Positions 34,560 through 43,749 are shown, counted from the stretch's first letter. The stretch is 64,000 bases of DNA from Egicoccus sp. AB-alg2 (GCF_041821065.1 NZ_JBGUAX010000006.1:310001-374000); one strand, 5' to 3'. Translations and numbers: made by a program. Notes: generated by a model not told the origin, from the letters alone.

Positions 34560-36307
34560 CGGGCGACGGTCTCGTCGACGCTGGCCATCTCGCCACGGGC
34601 GCGACGCATGCCGAGGAACGCCTCGACGACGAGCCAGAGCGCGAGGACGAGGATGGCCAGATCCAGCGGCGCGAGCACCCAGTCGCCCTCGCGCACGAAG
34701 TCGACGAGGTTCAGGATCAGCGCCCACACCGTCATGACCAGCAGGAAGGTGAGCGGTATCAGTTGCGCCATCGCGTTGCGGCCCCGACGGGTCACGTAGA
34801 CCGCGATGACGGACAGCGCGAGACCCGCGGTGAGCTGGTTGGTGGTTCCGAACAGCGTCCACAGACGACCGAACGCGTAGCCCGCGTCGCCGCCGCCCGG
34901 GGCCAGGGCGAGCGCGAGGGGTACGGCCACGGCCAGGGCCGTCACGGTCGTGAGGTTGCCGGTGGCGCGCTTGAAGCCGCCCGCCGCGCCGGCGCGGTCC
35001 TGCCCGTCGGCCGTCGTGCCGACCATCTCGCCGATCTCCTGGATGATGTAGCGCTGGAGGCGCACACCGGTGTCCATGGTCGTGGCCGCGAACGAGATCA
35101 CCACGACGGCGGCGAACACCGTCCCGATCTCGACCGGCACGCCGAGGTGGCTGGCGAAGCCGGCGATGCCCTGCACGAAGTTGCCCACGGCGCCGGCGGA
35201 GGCGGCGCCGAAGTCCGTGTACTGCTCGTTCCACGTCAGCCCGACGGCGGTGATGCCGGCCGTGGTCGCCAGGATGGCTCCGAGGGCCAGGGAGCCCTCA
35301 CCGAGCGCGCCGAGATAGCCGACGTGGCGGGCGTCGGTCTCCTTGTCCAACTGCTTCGAGGTGGTGCCGGAGGCGACCAGCGAGTGGAACCCGGAGATCG
35401 CACCACAGGCGACGGTCACGAACAGGAACGGGAAGAACGAGGGCGAGCCCTCGGGGACGGCGGTGTTGATCGCCGGGGCCGCGATCCGGTCGAGCCCGAC
35501 GAGCAGGCCGAGGAAGATCACGCCGAGCGCGATGAACAGCTGGTGGCTGTTGATGTAGTCACGCGGTTGCAGCAACACCCACACCGGGATGCGCGAGGCG
35601 ACGAACGCGTAGGCGAACAGCAGGATGATCCACATCGTGCGGGGCCCGATGCCGAACATCTCGGCGAAGCCGTCGAGCTCGATCGGGTTGGCGGCGCCGA
35701 TCGGGATCAGGACGTAGAGCAGGACCACGCCGACGATGGACGGCACGAGCGCGCTCGAGCGCGTCTTGTAGATGTACTGGCCGATGGCGATCGCGAGCGG
35801 GATCTCGACCACGATCGGGATCACGGCCCCCGGGTTCGCGACGAAGAGGTTGCCGATGACGACCGCGAACACGGCGTTCACGAGCGTCAGCAGGAAGAAG
35901 ATGATGCACAGGAACAGGGTCCGCGAACGTGGGTTGATCACGGTCCGCGTCAGGGTGCCGATGTTCTGGGCCTTGTTGCGCACGGAGACCACCAGCGAGC
36001 CGAAGTCGTGCACGCCGGCGGCGAACACGGTCCCGAGCACGACCCACGCCAGCGCCGGCAACCACCCCCAGAACACCGCGATCGCCGGGCCGACGATGGG
36101 TGCCGCGCCGGCCACGGAGGTGAAGTGGTGGCCGAACAGCACGTGCTTGTTGGTCGGCACGAAGTCGACCCCGTCGCTCAGGGCGTGCGCGGGGGTGACG
36201 TTGGCGTCGTCGAGGACGTAGACCTTCTCCGACAGATAGACCGAGTAGTACCGCCACCCGAGGAAGAAGATCCCCATGACGACGGCGAGCACCACGATTG
36301 CGGGCAC
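34556..36307 (-). CDS. cstA: CstA-family carbon-starvation transporter
   Basis: Polytopic membrane protein of 583 residues with around 15 hydrophobic segments. Family motifs: NKHVLFGHHFTSVAGAAPIV, GPAIAVFWGWLPALAWVVLG, GAVHDFG-type VHDFGSLVVSVRNKAQNIG, GAISGFHSLVASGTTSKQL, TTMDTGVRLQRYIIQEIGE and GTTNQLTAGLAL. CstA proteins import pyruvate or peptides in enterobacteria. The GTG at 36307 follows GGGAGG by 6 nt; a longer frame of 41 more codons is unsupported. It is the first gene of a four-gene overlapping unit, and the usual CstA partner YbdD is not present. Confidence 0.92.
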   Translation of the reverse strand: MPAIVVLAVVMGIFFLGWRYYSVYLSEKVYVLDDANVTPAHALSDGVDFVPTNKHVLFGHHFTSVAGAAPIVGPAIAVFWGWLPALAWVVLGTVFAAGVHDFGSLVVSVRNKAQNIGTLTRTVINPRSRTLFLCIIFFLLTLVNAVFAVVIGNLFVANPGAVIPIVVEIPLAIAIGQYIYKTRSSALVPSIVGVVLLYVLIPIGAANPIELDGFAEMFGIGPRTMWIILLFAYAFVASRIPVWVLLQPRDYINSHQLFIALGVIFLGLLVGLDRIAAPAINTAVPEGSPSFFPFLFVTVACGAISGFHSLVASGTTSKQLDKETDARHVGYLGALGEGSLALGAILATTAGITAVGLTWNEQYTDFGAASAGAVGNFVQGIAGFASHLGVPVEIGTVFAAVVVISFAATTMDTGVRLQRYIIQEIGEMVGTTADGQDRAGAAGGFKRATGNLTTVTALAVAVPLALALAPGGGDAGYAFGRLWTLFGTTNQLTAGLALSVIAVYVTRRGRNAMAQLIPLTFLLVMTVWALILNLVDFVREGDWVLAPLDLAILVLALWLVVEAFLGMRRARGEMASVDETVAR

Positions 36308-36447
36308 GGCAAACCTCCCAAACGTGGCCGCTGCATCGGCCCGGCTGCTCCCATGCGACCGAGCCCCCACCCGTGGAGATGCGCGCGGCGGCGTACGCGG
36401 ACCCTGCCCTATCGTTGCGTGCGTCGTCAACTAGGCGGTGGTCCAGA

Positions 36448-37206
36448 GTGTCCAGACACCAGTTGGTACGCGGTTGGCGAGCCGCCCCGTTCGCGGAGAT
36501 CGCCTGGCTGGATCCCGATGGGCGGCCCGACGCGGCGACCGTCGTACCACTGGTGCAACGCGACCATCCGGTGGTCGCGCTGACCTATGACCGGTGGGAT
36601 CTCGCCCAGCGGCTGGCGGCGGCCGAAGCGGTGCTGTTCGCGGTGACCTGCCCGAGCCTCAACCAGGGCCGGACGCCGGTCAGCGCGTGGGCGCACGTGA
36701 GCGTGCACGAGGACCCGCGCGGCCAGGAGTTCGAGGAGCAGTTCCTGGCCCAGGAGCTCGCGAAGTACCCGCCCTCGCGTCGCTTCGCCGACAGCGCGTT
36801 GCTGCGCAGCGAGCACCGGTGGTACCTGCCCCGCATCCTGGTGCGTGCCACGCGACTGGAGGACGTGTCGACGCACCCGTTCCGCGACGCGCTGGCGTTG
36901 TCGTCGGCGCCCGGCGGCGCCAGGGCGTTCACGGCCGACCTCGCCGGTGAGGGCGTCGGGGCACGGCTGGTGTCCTCGCTGCCCGACGGGCCGGTGGCGC
37001 TGCTGCAGCACGGGGCGGACGTGCCCGACCTGGACCGACCGTGGTGGCGGCGCTGGCGCGGCGAGGTCCGCGACGGGGTGCTGCAGGCGGACGCGTTCGA
37101 CGAGCTGCGGCAGGAGCTGCGACCGCTGGGCCTGTGGCGCCGCTGGCGCGACCAGGTCCACCTCGAGCGCGCCTGCAAGGCCGGCCTCCGCGCCGCCAGC
37201 GCATAG
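36448..37206 (+). CDS. Putative FMN-binding split-barrel-like protein
   Basis: 252-residue plus-strand protein. The first half (AEIAWLDPDGRPDAATVVPL, VVALTYDRWDLAQRLAAA, LFAVTCPSLNQGRTPVSAWA) has the strand-rich pattern of pyridoxamine-phosphate-oxidase-like split barrels, where the phrase DGRP is frequent. The second half (ELAKYPPSRRFADSALLRSE, WYLPRILVRA) is unfamiliar. I cannot name a substrate. The GTG at 36448 was chosen because the fold starts shortly after; longer frames with ATG at 36379 exist. It diverges from cstA and converges with ftsY. Confidence 0.6.
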   Translation: MSRHQLVRGWRAAPFAEIAWLDPDGRPDAATVVPLVQRDHPVVALTYDRWDLAQRLAAAEAVLFAVTCPSLNQGRTPVSAWAHVSVHEDPRGQEFEEQFLAQELAKYPPSRRFADSALLRSEHRWYLPRILVRATRLEDVSTHPFRDALALSSAPGGARAFTADLAGEGVGARLVSSLPDGPVALLQHGADVPDLDRPWWRRWRGEVRDGVLQADAFDELRQELRPLGLWRRWRDQVHLERACKAGLRAASA

Positions 37207-37243
37207 CCACGTCGGTGCCGTTCCGCTCGGAGCGAACGCGCGC

Positions 37244-37323
37244 CGCGGCCGGTGACGGTTCGGCAACGGCCCCGGCCCGCTCCCCTGTCGAGGTCGGCGA
37301 GGAACCGGCCGCAAAGAACTCAG
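37244..37323. repeat. Composite repeat, copy B, after ftsY
   Basis: Matches the element after cdsA: conserved blocks at 37244-37262 and 37298-37323 flank a variable 35-bp centre. The inverted arms GCGGCCGGT and ACCGGCCGC are preserved. The ftsY stop codon lies inside, as at cdsA. Because it separates the convergent genes at 36.4-37.2 kb and ftsY, it may act as a two-way terminator. Confidence 0.75.
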
Positions 37324-38507
37324 AGCTGGTCGAAGAGGCCGTCCACGAACAGGTCGGGGTCGAAGGGTGCGAGGTCGTCGATGTCCTCGCCGAGGCCGAC
37401 GAGTTTGACGGGCAGGCCGAGCTCGCGCTGGACGGCGACGACGATGCCGCCCTTGGAGGAGCCGTCGAGCTTGGTGAGGGCGATGCCGGTGACCTCGACC
37501 GCGTCGAGGAAGGCCTTGGCCTGGGCGATGCCGTTCTGTCCGGTGGTGGCGTCGAGGACGAGGAGCGTCTCCTCGAGCGGGCCGGCCTGCTTCTCCAGCA
37601 CGCGCTTGACCTTGCCGAGCTCGTCCATGAGCTCGCGCTTGTTGTGCAGGCGTCCGGCGGTGTCGACGATGAGCAGGTCGGCGGCGCGTTCGGCGGCGGC
37701 GGCGTAGCCCTCGAACGCGACGGAGGCCGGGTCGGCGCCCTCGTCCTTGCGCACGAGGTGGGCGCCGGTGCGGTCGGCCCAGATGCCGAGCTGGTCGGCG
37801 GCGGCGGCGCGGAACGTGTCCGCGGCGGCGAGCACGACCTGCCGCTCGTCGCGCTGTTCGACCGCGGCGAGCTTGCCGATGGTGGTGGTCTTGCCGGTGC
37901 CGTTGACGCCGGTGACGAGCCAGACCGTCGGGCCGTCGTCCGTGGCCCGGCCGAGCGAGCGGTCACCGGCGCCGAGTGCACCGCGCAGCTGTTCCTTCAG
38001 CAGGTCCAGCACGGCGTCGGGGCTGCTGGCGCCCTCCTCGCGGCTACGACGCTTGAGGTCCTCGACGATCTCCAGGGTGGCGGTGACGCCGACGTCGGCG
38101 GTGATGAGGGCTTCCTCGAGCCCGTCCCAGGCCTCGTCGGTGAGCCCGCGGCCGAACAGGTCGGCGACCGAGGCGCCCAGCACGTTGCGGGTGCGGGTGA
38201 GGCGCAGCCGGAAGCGTTCCCGGGGGGTGAGCACCGGCGTGGGTGCTTCGACGAGCTCTGCCGGCGTGTCGGGGACCGTGGGCGTCGGCGCCTCGGGCCG
38301 CTCCAGGACCGCGGTGTCGGCGTCGGTGCTGCCGGTGTGCTCCTCGGGCCGCTCGAGGACGGCCGTGTCGGTGCCGCCCTCCTGCGTCCCGGGCGTGTCC
38401 GGTTCGTCGTCACGGCGCCGGCGGGCGAGACCGACGCCGCCGACGAGGCCGGCAGCGGCGACCACCAGCGCGATGATCAGCTCGGGGGACTCGGTGAGGA
38501 ATTCCAT
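37320..38507 (-). CDS. ftsY: Signal recognition particle receptor FtsY
   Basis: Membrane-associated GTPase that docks SRP-ribosome complexes. The 395-residue protein starts with a membrane anchor (LIIALVVAAAGLVGGVGLA, residues 10-28), then an acidic linker with two DTAVLERPE repeats, the N domain (RFRLRLTRTRNVLGASVADL), and the G domain with GVNGTGKTTTIGKLA, AADTFRAAAADQL, DTAGRLHNKRELMDELGKV and TKLDGSSKGGIVV. The true transmembrane anchor is typical of actinobacteria and unlike E. coli. It lies just after smc on the strand, and its stop falls in the composite repeat. Confidence 0.96.
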   Translation of the reverse strand: MEFLTESPELIIALVVAAAGLVGGVGLARRRRDDEPDTPGTQEGGTDTAVLERPEEHTGSTDADTAVLERPEAPTPTVPDTPAELVEAPTPVLTPRERFRLRLTRTRNVLGASVADLFGRGLTDEAWDGLEEALITADVGVTATLEIVEDLKRRSREEGASSPDAVLDLLKEQLRGALGAGDRSLGRATDDGPTVWLVTGVNGTGKTTTIGKLAAVEQRDERQVVLAAADTFRAAAADQLGIWADRTGAHLVRKDEGADPASVAFEGYAAAAERAADLLIVDTAGRLHNKRELMDELGKVKRVLEKQAGPLEETLLVLDATTGQNGIAQAKAFLDAVEVTGIALTKLDGSSKGGIVVAVQRELGLPVKLVGLGEDIDDLAPFDPDLFVDGLFDQL

Positions 38508-38613
38508 CGACTCGTTCCTGGAGGCTCGTACGTGCCTGGGTCGCGCCCTGGGGTCGCCCCGGGGCCGGCCTGCACGTCCGCGGCCACGCTACCGGCCGCC
38601 GTGGCGCCTGCGG

Positions 38614-41600
38614 TCAGCCGTGCACCGGCTCCTCGTCGGCGACCGCCTCGGTGGGCGCGTCGCTGGCGCGGTCCTCGAGCGCGTCGACGGCGGCCGGCGT
38701 ACGCAGGCGCTCGGCGACGACCTTGGTGACGGCGTCGGGCCCCATCGTGATGCCGTACAGGACGTCGGCGATCTCCATCGAGCGCTTCTGGTGGGTGACC
38801 ATGATGATCTGGGCGTGCCCGCGGAAGCTGCGCACGACCCGCAGCAGCCGCTGCAGGTTGACGTCGTCGAGGGCGGCGTCGACCTCGTCGAGCACATAGA
38901 ACGGACTCGGTCGGGCCCGGAAGATGGCGAACACGAAGGCGAGGACGGTCAGCGAGCGTTCGCCGCCGGACAGCAGCGAGAGCCGGGTGACCTTCTTGCC
39001 CGGCGGGCGGGCCTCGACCTCGATGCCGGTCAGGAGCATGTCGTCGGGGTCGGTCAGCACGAGCCGTCCGTGGCCGCCCGGGAAGACGGTCGCGAAGGTC
39101 AGCTCGAACTCCCGCGCGATGTCCTCGAACGCCTGTCGGAACACCTCACGGATGCGGTCGTCGACGGCGACCACGACCTCCTCGAGGTCACGCTTGGACC
39201 GCCGCAGGTCGTCGAGCTGGTCGGACAGGAACGCGTGGCGTTCCTCGAGCGCCTTGAACTCCTCCAGCGCGAGCGGGTTGACCCGGCCGAGCAGGCCGAG
39301 CTTGCGGACGAGGACGTCTTCGCGCTCCGTCAGGGCGGTGACGTCGTAGGCCCCGGCCTCGGGGTGTTCGGTCCGGACCTCGTCGGGCGACAGCGAGAAC
39401 TCGTTGCGCAGCCGGTCGGTCAGCTGCTCGAGCCGGTTGGTGACGTCGGCGCGCCGCAGCTCGGCCGCGTGCCGGAGCTCCTTGAGTTCGTCGCGGGCGG
39501 CGACGGCGGCGCCGACGGCGTCGCGGACCTGGGCGAGCTCGCCGCGGTGACGTCCGAGCTCGGCCTGGGCGGCATCGCGGGCGGCGGCCGCCTCCCGCAC
39601 GGCGCGGTCGAGCGACTCGGTCGCGGTGCGGGCGACCAGGGCCAGCTCCCCGCAGCGGACGATGCCCTGGCGGCGCAGCTCGCGGCGCCGGGCGGCCTCG
39701 GCGAGTGCGGCCTCGACCTCTTCCGCTTCCTGGCGCAGCCCCTGGGCCTGCAATTCGAGGTGGCGGACCTGCTCGGTGGTGCGCTCGAGCCGGACGCGGG
39801 CGTCCAGCTCGCGCTCGCGCGCCCGCTCGACCTGCTCGTCGAGTTCGAGCGCGGTCTCGTCGGGGCCGTCGTCGACGTCGTCGTCGAGGTCGACGTCCGG
39901 CCCGCGGCCGTGCAGCTCGGACAGCGACGCCCGGTCGCGTTCCAGGACGGCGGCGAGCTCCTCGCGCTGCCCGGCGACGATGCCGCGCTGGCTGGCGAGC
40001 GTGTGCAGTTCCTTGTTGAGTCGCGCCAGCCGCTCGGCGGCGCCGGTGATGGCGGCGTCGGACTCGTTGATCCGGTCGGTCGCGGCGGCCAGCCGGCGGC
40101 GGGCCTGCTGCAGGGTGGCCTCGGCGGTCTCGCGCTGGGAGGCCAGCTCCTGCAGGGTCGTCTCGAGCTCGCCGGCCTCACGTTCGGCGTCGTCGGCGGC
40201 GGTGGCGGTCAGGACCGCGGAGCGTTCCGGTGAGGCCCCGCCCCGGAACCCCAACGGCCCCGCGACGTCGCCGTCGGGCGTCACGAACGTCAGATCGGGC
40301 TCGTCGTGGTGCAGCGCGACCGCGCGTTCCCAGTCCGGCACGACCCACGTGCCGGCCACGGCCTGGCGCAGCGCGTCGACGACGGCGTCGGCCTGCTCGA
40401 CCCCGGCCGCGGGGGTGAGCAGGTCGGCGACGGCCGTGGCCCCTGCCTCGCTCAGGCGCGCCGCCGTGTCGGCGTCCACCGTCACGTCGGCACGCGGACC
40501 GCGGGCCGCCAACACGGTGGCGGGGCCCGGGGTCAGCTCCCGCAGCCAGGCGACGGCCGAGCGGGCATCGTCGACGGAGCGCACGACCACGGCTTCCCCG
40601 AGCGGGCCGAGCGCGGCGGCCAGGGCGGCGTCGTTGCCGCCCTCGACGCGGACGTGGTCGGCGACCGGCCCGAGCACGCCGTCGAGGTCGCCCGTCAGCA
40701 GCGCGGCGGTGCCGCCGCCCGTCTCCGCCAGCGCCGCCCGCAACGCCTCGGCGCGCGCGGCCCGGGACGAACGACGTGCCTCCAGCTCGCGCATACGGGT
40801 GGCGAGGTCCTCGACCACCTCCTGCGCCGCGGCCACCTCGGTCTCGGCGGCCTCGAGGGTGGCGGTCAGCTCGACCTCGCTGACGTCGAGTTGCTGGATC
40901 TCGTCCTGGACGGCGGCGACCTCGAGCTCGGCCTCGGCGACGCGCGCGTCCAGGCTCTCCAGCGACGAGCTCACCCGACCGAGCTCGGCCTCGGTCGTGG
41001 CGACCGCCCCGCGCAGGGCGGACACCTCGCCCTCCCAACGCAGCACCCGCTCGCGTTGCTCGGCACGACGCCGGCGCTCGGCCTGGACCGCCTGCTCGTG
41101 GGCCCGGCGGGACTGTTCGGCGTCGCGGCGGGCGGCACTGGCCTCCTCGAGCTTCTGCCGGTCGGCCTCGCGCTCCTGACCGCGGGTGGCGCGCTCGGCG
41201 TCGACGCGGTCGGCCTGGGCACGCAGCTCGGCCGGCGGGCGCCCCGCCAGCGGCTCCTCGGTGTACTCCACGAGGTGCCGGCGCTTGGCCTCGACCAGGT
41301 CGGCGGTGCCCTTCAGTCGCTCCTGCAGCGAGGTGAGCCGGTAGTAGGTGCGCTGTGCCTGCTCCGCGGCGGGGCCGAGCCGGGCCAGCTCGGCCTCCAG
41401 CGTGCTCTGGCGGTGGCGGTGCCGGGCGAGGTCCTGCTCGGCGGCCTGCAGCTGGGCGGTGGTCTGGTCGTCGTCGCGTCCTTCGGACGCGGCCAGCCGC
41501 GTGAGCCGGTCCAGCTCGTGCGCGGCGATGCGGGTCTTGACGTCGCGGAGCTCGGCCTGCAGCTGGGCGTAGCGGTCGGCCGCCTCGGCCTGGCGCTCCA

Positions 41601-42243
41601 GGGGCCGCAGCTGGCGGCGCAGCTCGCGCAGCACCGTCTTGAGCTTGTCGATGTGCCCGTCGACCTGCTCGAGCTTGCGCAGGGCGCGTTCACGCCGACG
41701 GCGGTGCTTGAGGATGCCGGCGGCCTCCTCGATGTAGCGGCGACGCTCCTCGGGCTTGGCGTTGAGGATCTCGTCGAGCTGGCCCTGGCCGACGATGGTG
41801 TGCAGCTCGCGACCGAGGCCGGTGTCGGACAGCAGCTCCTGCACGTCGAGGGCGCGGACCTCCTGGCCGTTGATCTGGTAGCCGGCGTCGCCGTCGGCAT
41901 GGATCGTGCGGGCGACCCGGACCTCGCTGAACTCGGCCGCGCTGGCGGCGGTGCCCAGGCCCGCACCGCCGAGGCGGCCGTCGCTGTTGTCGATCACGAT
42001 CTCCACGCGCGCCTGGCTCGCGCGCGTGCGGGTCGGGGATCCGGCGAAGATGACGTCGGACATCGAGCCGCCGCGGACCTTCTTGGCCGAGTGCGTCCCC
42101 AGCACCCACGCGAGCGCGTCGACGACGTTTGACTTGCCCGACCCGTTCGGGCCCACGATGACCGTGATGCCCGGCTCGACCTCGAGGACGGTCTTGTCGG
42201 CGAACGACTTGAACCCGCGCAGCGTCAGGGACCTGAGAAACAC
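38614..42243 (-). CDS. smc: Chromosome segregation protein SMC
   Basis: Condensin ATPase of 1209 residues. Walker A GPNGSGKS is at residues 31-38, the Q-loop region near QGQLDEILNAKPEERR, long coiled coils follow (about 165-500 and 665-1010, rich in Glu, Arg and Ala), the hinge lies around 505-660 (GVLGPVADHVRVEGG), and the C-terminal head has the signature LSLLSGGERSLTVLAFVFAI and Walker B YVLDEVDAALDD. The ATG begins the family N-terminus FLRSLTLRGFKSFA. A -10-like TAGTCT sits at 42360-42365 on the minus strand, implying a 110-nt leader. ftsY follows after 106 bp. Confidence 0.97.
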   Translation of the reverse strand: MFLRSLTLRGFKSFADKTVLEVEPGITVIVGPNGSGKSNVVDALAWVLGTHSAKKVRGGSMSDVIFAGSPTRTRASQARVEIVIDNSDGRLGGAGLGTAASAAEFSEVRVARTIHADGDAGYQINGQEVRALDVQELLSDTGLGRELHTIVGQGQLDEILNAKPEERRRYIEEAAGILKHRRRRERALRKLEQVDGHIDKLKTVLRELRRQLRPLERQAEAADRYAQLQAELRDVKTRIAAHELDRLTRLAASEGRDDDQTTAQLQAAEQDLARHRHRQSTLEAELARLGPAAEQAQRTYYRLTSLQERLKGTADLVEAKRRHLVEYTEEPLAGRPPAELRAQADRVDAERATRGQEREADRQKLEEASAARRDAEQSRRAHEQAVQAERRRRAEQRERVLRWEGEVSALRGAVATTEAELGRVSSSLESLDARVAEAELEVAAVQDEIQQLDVSEVELTATLEAAETEVAAAQEVVEDLATRMRELEARRSSRAARAEALRAALAETGGGTAALLTGDLDGVLGPVADHVRVEGGNDAALAAALGPLGEAVVVRSVDDARSAVAWLRELTPGPATVLAARGPRADVTVDADTAARLSEAGATAVADLLTPAAGVEQADAVVDALRQAVAGTWVVPDWERAVALHHDEPDLTFVTPDGDVAGPLGFRGGASPERSAVLTATAADDAEREAGELETTLQELASQRETAEATLQQARRRLAAATDRINESDAAITGAAERLARLNKELHTLASQRGIVAGQREELAAVLERDRASLSELHGRGPDVDLDDDVDDGPDETALELDEQVERARERELDARVRLERTTEQVRHLELQAQGLRQEAEEVEAALAEAARRRELRRQGIVRCGELALVARTATESLDRAVREAAAARDAAQAELGRHRGELAQVRDAVGAAVAARDELKELRHAAELRRADVTNRLEQLTDRLRNEFSLSPDEVRTEHPEAGAYDVTALTEREDVLVRKLGLLGRVNPLALEEFKALEERHAFLSDQLDDLRRSKRDLEEVVVAVDDRIREVFRQAFEDIAREFELTFATVFPGGHGRLVLTDPDDMLLTGIEVEARPPGKKVTRLSLLSGGERSLTVLAFVFAIFRARPSPFYVLDEVDAALDDVNLQRLLRVVRSFRGHAQIIMVTHQKRSMEIADVLYGITMGPDAVTKVVAERLRTPAAVDALEDRASDAPTEAVADEEPVHG

Positions 42244-42456
42244 GCTTCCTCCGTGGACGCGCGGGGTGGCGCCGGTCGAGCGATGCGCGCCGACGGCAGG
42301 CGCGCCGACACGACGGTCTTGGGGAAGCGCCGGCAGCGGACGTGCGCGGCGAGCGGCGCAGACTAGCGCCCGGTCGCGCCCCAGCGACGCACCCGCGTCA
42401 TCGCGGGCGCGCCACGAACGGGGAGTGGGACGTCACGCGCGCCGGGTCCGGGCCCG

Positions 42457-42651
42457 TCACGTACGGGCGGGCTCGCGCTGGTCGAGCTCGAACGGCTCGA
42501 CGTCGACCTGGACCGCTTTCGCGTCACGCACCGCCTCGGCCTCGGCCAACGCACGCTCGAGATCCGCGACCCGCTGCCGCAGGGCACGAACTTCGTCGAG
42601 GAGCCGCAGGCTGGACGGGGACGCATGGGTGCCGAGCAGGGCCTTGCCCAT
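42457..42651 (-). CDS. Small coiled-coil protein
   Basis: 64-residue protein MGKALLGTHASPSSLRLLDE followed by the heptad-like VRALRQRVADLERALAEAEA and an acidic end. A strong GGAGG lies 7 nt before the ATG, which makes translation very likely. The size and form (short head plus a single coiled coil) suggest an adaptor or division-related protein; I vaguely recall similar small proteins near smc or mutM in actinobacteria but cannot name a family. It lies between smc and the Fpg-like gene on the same strand. Confidence 0.7.
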   Translation of the reverse strand: MGKALLGTHASPSSLRLLDEVRALRQRVADLERALAEAEAVRDAKAVQVDVEPFELDQREPART

Positions 42652-42833
42652 GCCTCATCCTCCCGAAAGCACACACGTGTCGTGGCAGTCGCGCGATCCA
42701 GGGGCGAGGAGCGCCGGACGGACGCGCGCAGGCCTCATCGGGCCCGTCAGTGCGCCCGATGGTACCCGAACCCCGGCCCGGTTGGGAAGCGCTGGCGCGG
42801 TCGAGACGTGGTCGGACGTCCACATTCCCCCGC

Positions 42834-43676
42834 TCAGATCATGCACTGCGGACAATGGAAGGTGTAGACGCCCTTCTTGACCCGCGTGCGCGCGATCGGC
42901 TTGCGGCACCGGTGACACGGCAGTCCCTCGCGGCCGAAGACGTGCAGGTGCTCGGCGGCCTCGCCGTCGTCGTCGACGGCGTCCCCGCCGTCACTGTCGT
43001 CCAGGCTGGGCCCGGCCGCCTTCATCGCCGCCTGCAGGACCTCCTGCATGGCGCGGTACAGGCGACGGACCTCCTGCGTCGACAGCGACGAGGACTGCCG
43101 GTCGTGACGCAGGCCCGCTTCCCACAGGATCTCGTCGCTGTAGACGGGACCGATCCCCGCGATCACGGCTGGGTCCAGCAACAGCAGCTTCAGGGGCTGG
43201 TCGGCGGCCTGCAGGAAGCGCCCGAACTCCATCCAGGTCGGGTTGTCGTCCAACGGGTCGAGCGCGTCAGGGGCGACCTCGGCGGCCTCCAGCGCCCGTT
43301 CGTTGGGCACGACACCGGTGCGCGCGGTCACCTCCCCCGGCTCGGTCAGGTGGACCGCCCCGCCGACCGTGAAGCTGACCGCCAGGTGGGTGTCGGCACC
43401 GGGCGACTCCGTCGCCGTCTCGCGGTGCAGGAAGCCCTGCTCGCCCGGGTCGATCACCCAGGTGTGCTGGTCGTCGAGGTCGACGAACAAGACCCGGCCC
43501 CGTCGTCGGACCGCCTCGATCTTGCGGCCCGTCAGCGCCTTGACGAACTCCGGCCGCTTGCCGTGGAAGCTGGTCACCAGCGCGGCCGTGGCCACGGTGA
43601 CGTCCTTGACCTTCTTGCCGACGACCTCTTTCTCGAGGTCCTTGCGCAGCACCTCGACCTCGGGCAGTTCCAGCAC
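42834..43676 (-). CDS. Fpg/Nei-family DNA glycosylase homologue with altered active site
   Basis: 280-residue protein with the Fpg fold: LELPEVEVLRKDLEKEV at the N-terminus, the helix-two-turn-helix LDPAVIAGIGPVYSDEILWE, and a C-terminal zinc finger (PCHRCRKPIARTRVKKG and CPQC). Functional enzymes start M-P-E-L-P, with Pro as nucleophile after Met removal. Here the second residue is Leu, the beta-strand Lys is Arg (RRRGRVLF), and the finger Arg is missing (GVYTFHC). Base excision through a Schiff base therefore looks unlikely. The GTG has GGGAGG at 6 nt. Its place after rnc is the normal mutM position, so it may be a specialised or degenerate orthologue. Confidence 0.82.
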   Translation of the reverse strand: MLELPEVEVLRKDLEKEVVGKKVKDVTVATAALVTSFHGKRPEFVKALTGRKIEAVRRRGRVLFVDLDDQHTWVIDPGEQGFLHRETATESPGADTHLAVSFTVGGAVHLTEPGEVTARTGVVPNERALEAAEVAPDALDPLDDNPTWMEFGRFLQAADQPLKLLLLDPAVIAGIGPVYSDEILWEAGLRHDRQSSSLSTQEVRRLYRAMQEVLQAAMKAAGPSLDDSDGGDAVDDDGEAAEHLHVFGREGLPCHRCRKPIARTRVKKGVYTFHCPQCMI

Positions 43677-43749
43677 CGGGGTCCTCCCTTTCCTCGGCCC
43701 GGGCGCAGGCCGCGTGACGTGGCCCCCGCGCCCCCGGGTCGGCGGGAAG

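Noticed and set aside
34556-36430. CstA start 41 codons further upstream
   Set aside because: The added residues are low-complexity, and the GTG at 36307 has GGGAGG at 6 nt, so the shorter form was kept.
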